Positions 59,858 to 64,000 of a stretch of DNA of 64,000 bases are shown here, one piece after another. Numbering within the stretch: position 1 is the first letter of the stretch; the number at the start of each line of letters is the position of its first letter. Below the pieces are notes generated by a model. It searched no databases and had not been told where the DNA came from. It saw only the letters and a program-made list of their open reading frames with translations. Origin of the DNA: Diadema setosum. Its lineage: Eukaryota > Echinodermata > Echinoidea > Diadematoida > Diadematidae. A program made the position numbers and the translations under genes. The stretch is taken from the NCBI GenBank assembly GCA_033980235.1, contig CM067072.1, forward strand, positions 13,838,371 through 13,902,370, in the 5' to 3' direction.

Positions 59858-59880
59858 GTGAGACAAACCTCACCTCCCTG
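59851..59880. repeat. Perfect 12-base hairpin over a candidate splice donor
   Basis: CAGGGAGGTGAG, six-base loop ACAAAC, then the exact inverse CTCACCTCCCTG. The left arm contains the donor of the candidate exon ending at 59857. Confidence 0.85.
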
Positions 59881-60249
59881 GTCTTAGACACCTTTTTACA
59901 CATTATCTACGCCCATCATCTGCCCATTCTGTTTAGCATAGGAAGAAGGTCCGTGGCCTGTGGTACTCCAGTAGCTATCTTGCTTCTTGGTGCTGGAGTT
60001 CTATCCTTGCCCTAATACTCCAGAAGTAACCAAGCCAGCCGTCCGGCCAGGCGTACCTTGACATTCACACGTTTTCGTCAATGCACGTCGTGATGGATGA
60101 ATTATTTTGCGGGAGAGCGACGCGCGAGCGAAATGGGGTCAATGTCGGTGCGACTGGAAGACGCGCGAGTTCAAGTTCGCTCTCCCGAAATCTGGGCTAA
60201 ATCCGGCCGATAGATGAACGCTGACGAGAAATGACGTTAGTGGGTCAAT

Positions 60250-60282
60250 TACACACACAACACGCACACGCAGACACACACA

Positions 60283-60324
<42 letters not shown>

Positions 60325-60343
60325 CACACACACACACACACCA
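60250..60343. repeat. (CA)n microsatellite
   Basis: CA repeats with CG and GACA interruptions, about 90 bases. Confidence 0.95.
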
Positions 60344-60920
60344 GCAGCCACTATATTGAATTTCACCTGAATGGAAAACATTAACCAGAGGTGTGGTCAA
60401 CTCGTCATAAAACATTTCTGTAATGATAGTTTTACCTCTAGAGAAATTGCAGGATTTGATTTATGACCTAAAAATGAATCACGCTTGGCTGGTTAAAAAA
60501 GATAAGAACGACAGCGTGATCTGTATAGACAGAGGTTAAATTGATAACGACTGGTCGATATCACCGAATTATACTTACCAGATATGCTGTTTTTTGTCTC
60601 ACAAAAGACAAGTTTGTGACAGAGAGTAATTGGGCAACATAACAGAATATTTGACCTTTTTTATTGTACACTGAAATTGTACACTGCAGTATAACTTGAC
60701 ACAGATTATGTGTTGATATTTCCCAATTTGGCAAAAAGGGAAAACATACGTTTTAATATAAAAGATTACTCTATACATTTTACTGAAGAACAAAGAGATT
60801 ATTAGGATCTTACACGTCCATGCAATATCCTAAAACATAAAGGAGACACAACGGATGTTTTTTTTTTTTAATGTAAAATGTCTGCCCGTGATTGACTTTA
60901 TTATCACACAAAGAAATACG

Positions 60921-61311
60921 GGTTTAAATTTGAACCCCAACATTGTCCCTATACAACCACCCTATCGGGTGCAACTTTGCACCCCAATAAGCAGTTTGCA
61001 CCCTTAGAGGTGCAATACGCTGAATTTTGAACCTGCAGGGGTGCGAATTTGCACCCTCAGTTTTGCGCTAATCAAGGGTGCAAACGTGCACCATAAATAT
61101 TAATACATTGTGAATTGAAAATTTGGACCACGAGTACGAAGGTTTTACACGTAAGATCAAACTTACACTCTGATGGATATGTCTGTATCTTTGTAGGTAC
61201 GAATACGAATATTAAGAGATTTAATTTTCTACTTGGATAATAAAATGTGCAGTTGTGCACCCCAGGGTGCTGCTACAGGGACAAATAGGGTGCAAATTAA
61301 TTTTGAACCTT
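60921..61311. mobile_element. GGTGCA-rich inverted repeat element
   Basis: Inverted ends around TTTGAACC / GGTTCAAA and GTCCCTA / TAGGGAC; GGGTGCAA and TTGCACCC words recur in both orientations about ten times. Non-coding. Confidence 0.6.
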
Positions 61312-61753
61312 TATTTTTTTAATGTGTAGGATGAGTGGAATGAAGAAATGAATAAATAAGATAAATAGGAATACAATAGAAAAGTTTCACATGGTTTTTT
61401 TTTTTCAAAACAAGCACATATGCAAAATAGATGACGTAATGACCCCATGACGTCATGAACCCACAGGTCTCCCATTCATACCATTTATTCATATCCATAC
61501 AAAAACTCTCCCTTATTTCATTCATTTTTTTTTTATTCTATCGTTTATGATAATATCATGCATTGGTGGTTGCGCGCAGTACGAATATTTTGTGAAAAAC
61601 GAGTGAAAACGTGGTTTCTCATAACTTTTGTGGTTTTTGTCCAATTACATTGTTACTTCTGCCACTCTGCTAGTTTTAACTCAGTTATTTATTAAACTCC
61701 AATGCGAATGTGGACGAGCACTGCACTTAAATCAATTATACATATACATTTAC

Positions 61754-62191
61754 AAGGCTCGACATTAACGGTGGCCCGGGGCCACCAAAAATGAAAGTCG
61801 GGCCACCAAATTTCAAGAAAGGGCAAATTTGGTGGCCCGCCTGGGGCCACCAAAATTTTTTGAAAAGTATGCTTATAAATTCGTAACTTTTTTTGCGCCA
61901 GAAATTAGCAGTCAAATTTGTTTTAAGGATGGATGAAAAGGACTGAATGAGTGCCTGAGAGTGAGTGTTGCGAGTTTATTGAGGTTTATTTATGAGTGTC
62001 CAATGTCCAATGAATTTATGATATGTCCAACTTCCAGTTCTTACTATGATAAAACTTAAATATTTGACTCATTAAGAAAAAGGACTTTTAATGTTTTTAT
62101 TGGGTTTTTTTGGGGGGCCACCAAAACTTTGAAATTGAGGATTTTGGTGGCCCCATCGGGCCACCAAACAAAATAGTTAGTGTGGAGCCCT
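61754..62191. mobile_element. GGCCACCAAA inverted repeat element
   Basis: AAGGCTCGACATTAACGGTG at the left is imperfectly mirrored by TAGTTAGTGTGGAGCCCT at the right. GGGCCACCAAA / TTTGGTGGCCC words recur at least six times. Non-coding. Confidence 0.7.
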
Positions 62192-64000
62192 GACATATAT
62201 ATATATATATATTGCACTGTCTGAGTGTTGCTTATGATGTGGTTTTTTTTTTCAACATGTAAGTACAACACGTTTTTTCAGATGCGATTTTTTAATACCG
62301 TTAAGCTAAAATGGTGACATAGATTATTATATCACTGAAGTTGTCGTAACAATTTTTGCGTAGATAAAAGTATTTTTGAGATCGCATGTTTGAATATTGA
62401 AATGTCACTCTGTATTTCGAATTTTTGCTTCGATATTTCACGCAATCGAATGTAAGCACCTCTTTAGTCCATATCTACACTGCAAGGAGACAATAAAGCA
62501 CGGCAATTACATACTCAACGTCGTTACGCAATAAAAAGTGTCGAACATTAAATTTTATTTCCATTGATCTGTTTTGATTTTTATGCAGAGGTCACATTAT
62601 TTCTGAAATAAAATATGTTTCTTTATTGTTCTGAAACTTCTTTTAAGGGAAGGGAAAACGACTGGAATACCGCGAAGTAACACATTCCTTCCCAAATTAA
62701 CTCATTTTTATAATATTTCATCGTAAGGCCATAAAGTATTCTATAAAATGCTATTTTATGTTGAAAGAGGCTTAATAGGGAATTAGAAACGGCTGGAATA
62801 CAGACCAGAGCTCCAGGGCCAACTCGCAAGGTGGAGTCCCTGATCTTGTCAGACCCCAGACTGGACAATGGTCAGTGACAGGCTAAAGCCCCAGGAATTC
62901 CAAGCCTATTCGGCATATTTTCTGGGACGTAAACAGCTCTGGCGACTTTGGGGGACCAACGCGTTCACTCGCCCGTCCAGCCGCGGGATATAATCCCCAA
63001 TGGGCCCTGTTCCCGCGCCACTCGAGTGAGGGCGCCTTCTCCGTAAAAGGAGCAAAAAATCTTAGATTATGATTAAAAATATGATTAATACCTTTTCGCT
63101 ATACGTCGTGCCGGTCATTACGACACGGCGCCGGACTAACACTTACGAGACTATCAAATACCTCAAAATATCATCTGTAAGATATGATTTAGATTACATT
63201 CTATCATCATACATGAAAATTGTATGGAATTGAGTCATCAAAATTCGAGTCATCTTTAATATTCAAACAACGTGACATGTAACAGTAGACGGACACCAGT
63301 TCTGCGTTTTGGTAGATTGTCGGTTTTGTAAATGTATTTTGGAAGATATTGATACAGCATTTTGCGAATGGTAAACGCATTAGGCGCAGCGGCGTCCTGT
63401 TCCTCGCCGTCGCCATACTACTGTTTAACCCTCTGCACGCCGCACTGATTTCCTGTCTATAGGTATGTTTGTGAAATTTTTGCACATGACTCAATGGAAC
63501 AAAAAGGGTTTAGAGGAATTTATTATATGTCTTTTCACCGGATATATTAAGGAAGCAATACAAGGAGTACATGTACAGCGCGATAAACATACATGAATGG
63601 CCAACAATCTGGAAACCATTAAAAAGAGTGCTTAACTTTACATTTAAAGAGGCTATAAATATTCTGTTATGTATTTCAAAATAATGGATAAAGGAAATAA
63701 GGTGATTAAAGGAAGGTTTTTTTTCACATTTCGAAATTTGTATCATGTGGCTGTAAAATCGTGAAAAGAATAATTAACACGTAGAAATTTGGAGATTTTT
63801 TTTTTTTTTTTTTTTTTTTAGTATCTAAAAAGCCTTTCAAACAATGAGAAGGTACTATTTTTCTTTAATATCTTACTAATATGAAGTCATCTAAACAACT
63901 TCACAAGGGGTTGACCGCAGTACAAGTAGCCAGCAAAAATGATGAATAGATTTTGGCTCATCATCAAAAAAAAAAGAAGAAGAAGAAAAAAACAAAGAAA
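62192..64000. other. Non-coding stretch with a GC-richer patch
   Basis: A GC-richer patch at about 62790-63050 has no convincing frame, tRNA or rRNA signature. The rest is AT-rich with T runs (63795-63820). Nothing else supported. Confidence 0.35.

Overview
This is a eukaryotic, intron-rich, AT-rich genomic window. Coding exons are short, bounded by GT-AG splice sites and preceded by pyrimidine tracts. Most of the rest is introns, microsatellites and dozens of short inverted-repeat elements. The two recognisable genes and the repeat style fit a marine invertebrate deuterostome, most likely an echinoderm such as a sea urchin. That assignment is inference, because no organism marker gene is present.

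0.8-27.6 kb, minus strand: ten splice-phase-compatible exons join into one open frame of 474 codons. The predicted protein has two short C2H2 zinc fingers, a helical core-binding region and a tyrosine-recombinase catalytic domain with most catalytic residues in place, including the nucleophile tyrosine. I take this as a host-organised, intron-split, recombinase-derived gene. Its introns carry a Tc1-like element, several long-terminal-inverted-repeat elements, an antisense LINE, a tandem array with an RFX X-box-like palindrome in each unit, and a decayed second copy of the catalytic exon. The 3' end may continue beyond the window.

27.6-30.8 kb: a divergent intergenic stretch with a MITE copy, a near-perfect hairpin, a tandem duplication and CpG-rich sequence.

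30.8-41.8 kb, plus strand: six exons encode TM3 through TM7 and a short tail of a class C GPCR of the GABA-B receptor type. The ligand-binding domain, TM1 and TM2 are not visible anywhere upstream in the window, so the gene is cut off, has very long introns, or is truncated.

41.8-64 kb: no confident gene. It contains microsatellites, minisatellites, MITEs and foldback elements, three CpG-richer stretches with overlapping open frames, and one orphan candidate exon at 59.76-59.86 kb.

The recombinase and GABA-B genes show no evident functional link. The most interesting item is the zinc-finger/tyrosine-recombinase gene together with its pseudo-exon copy, which serves as an empty site for a transposon inserted in the parent intron.
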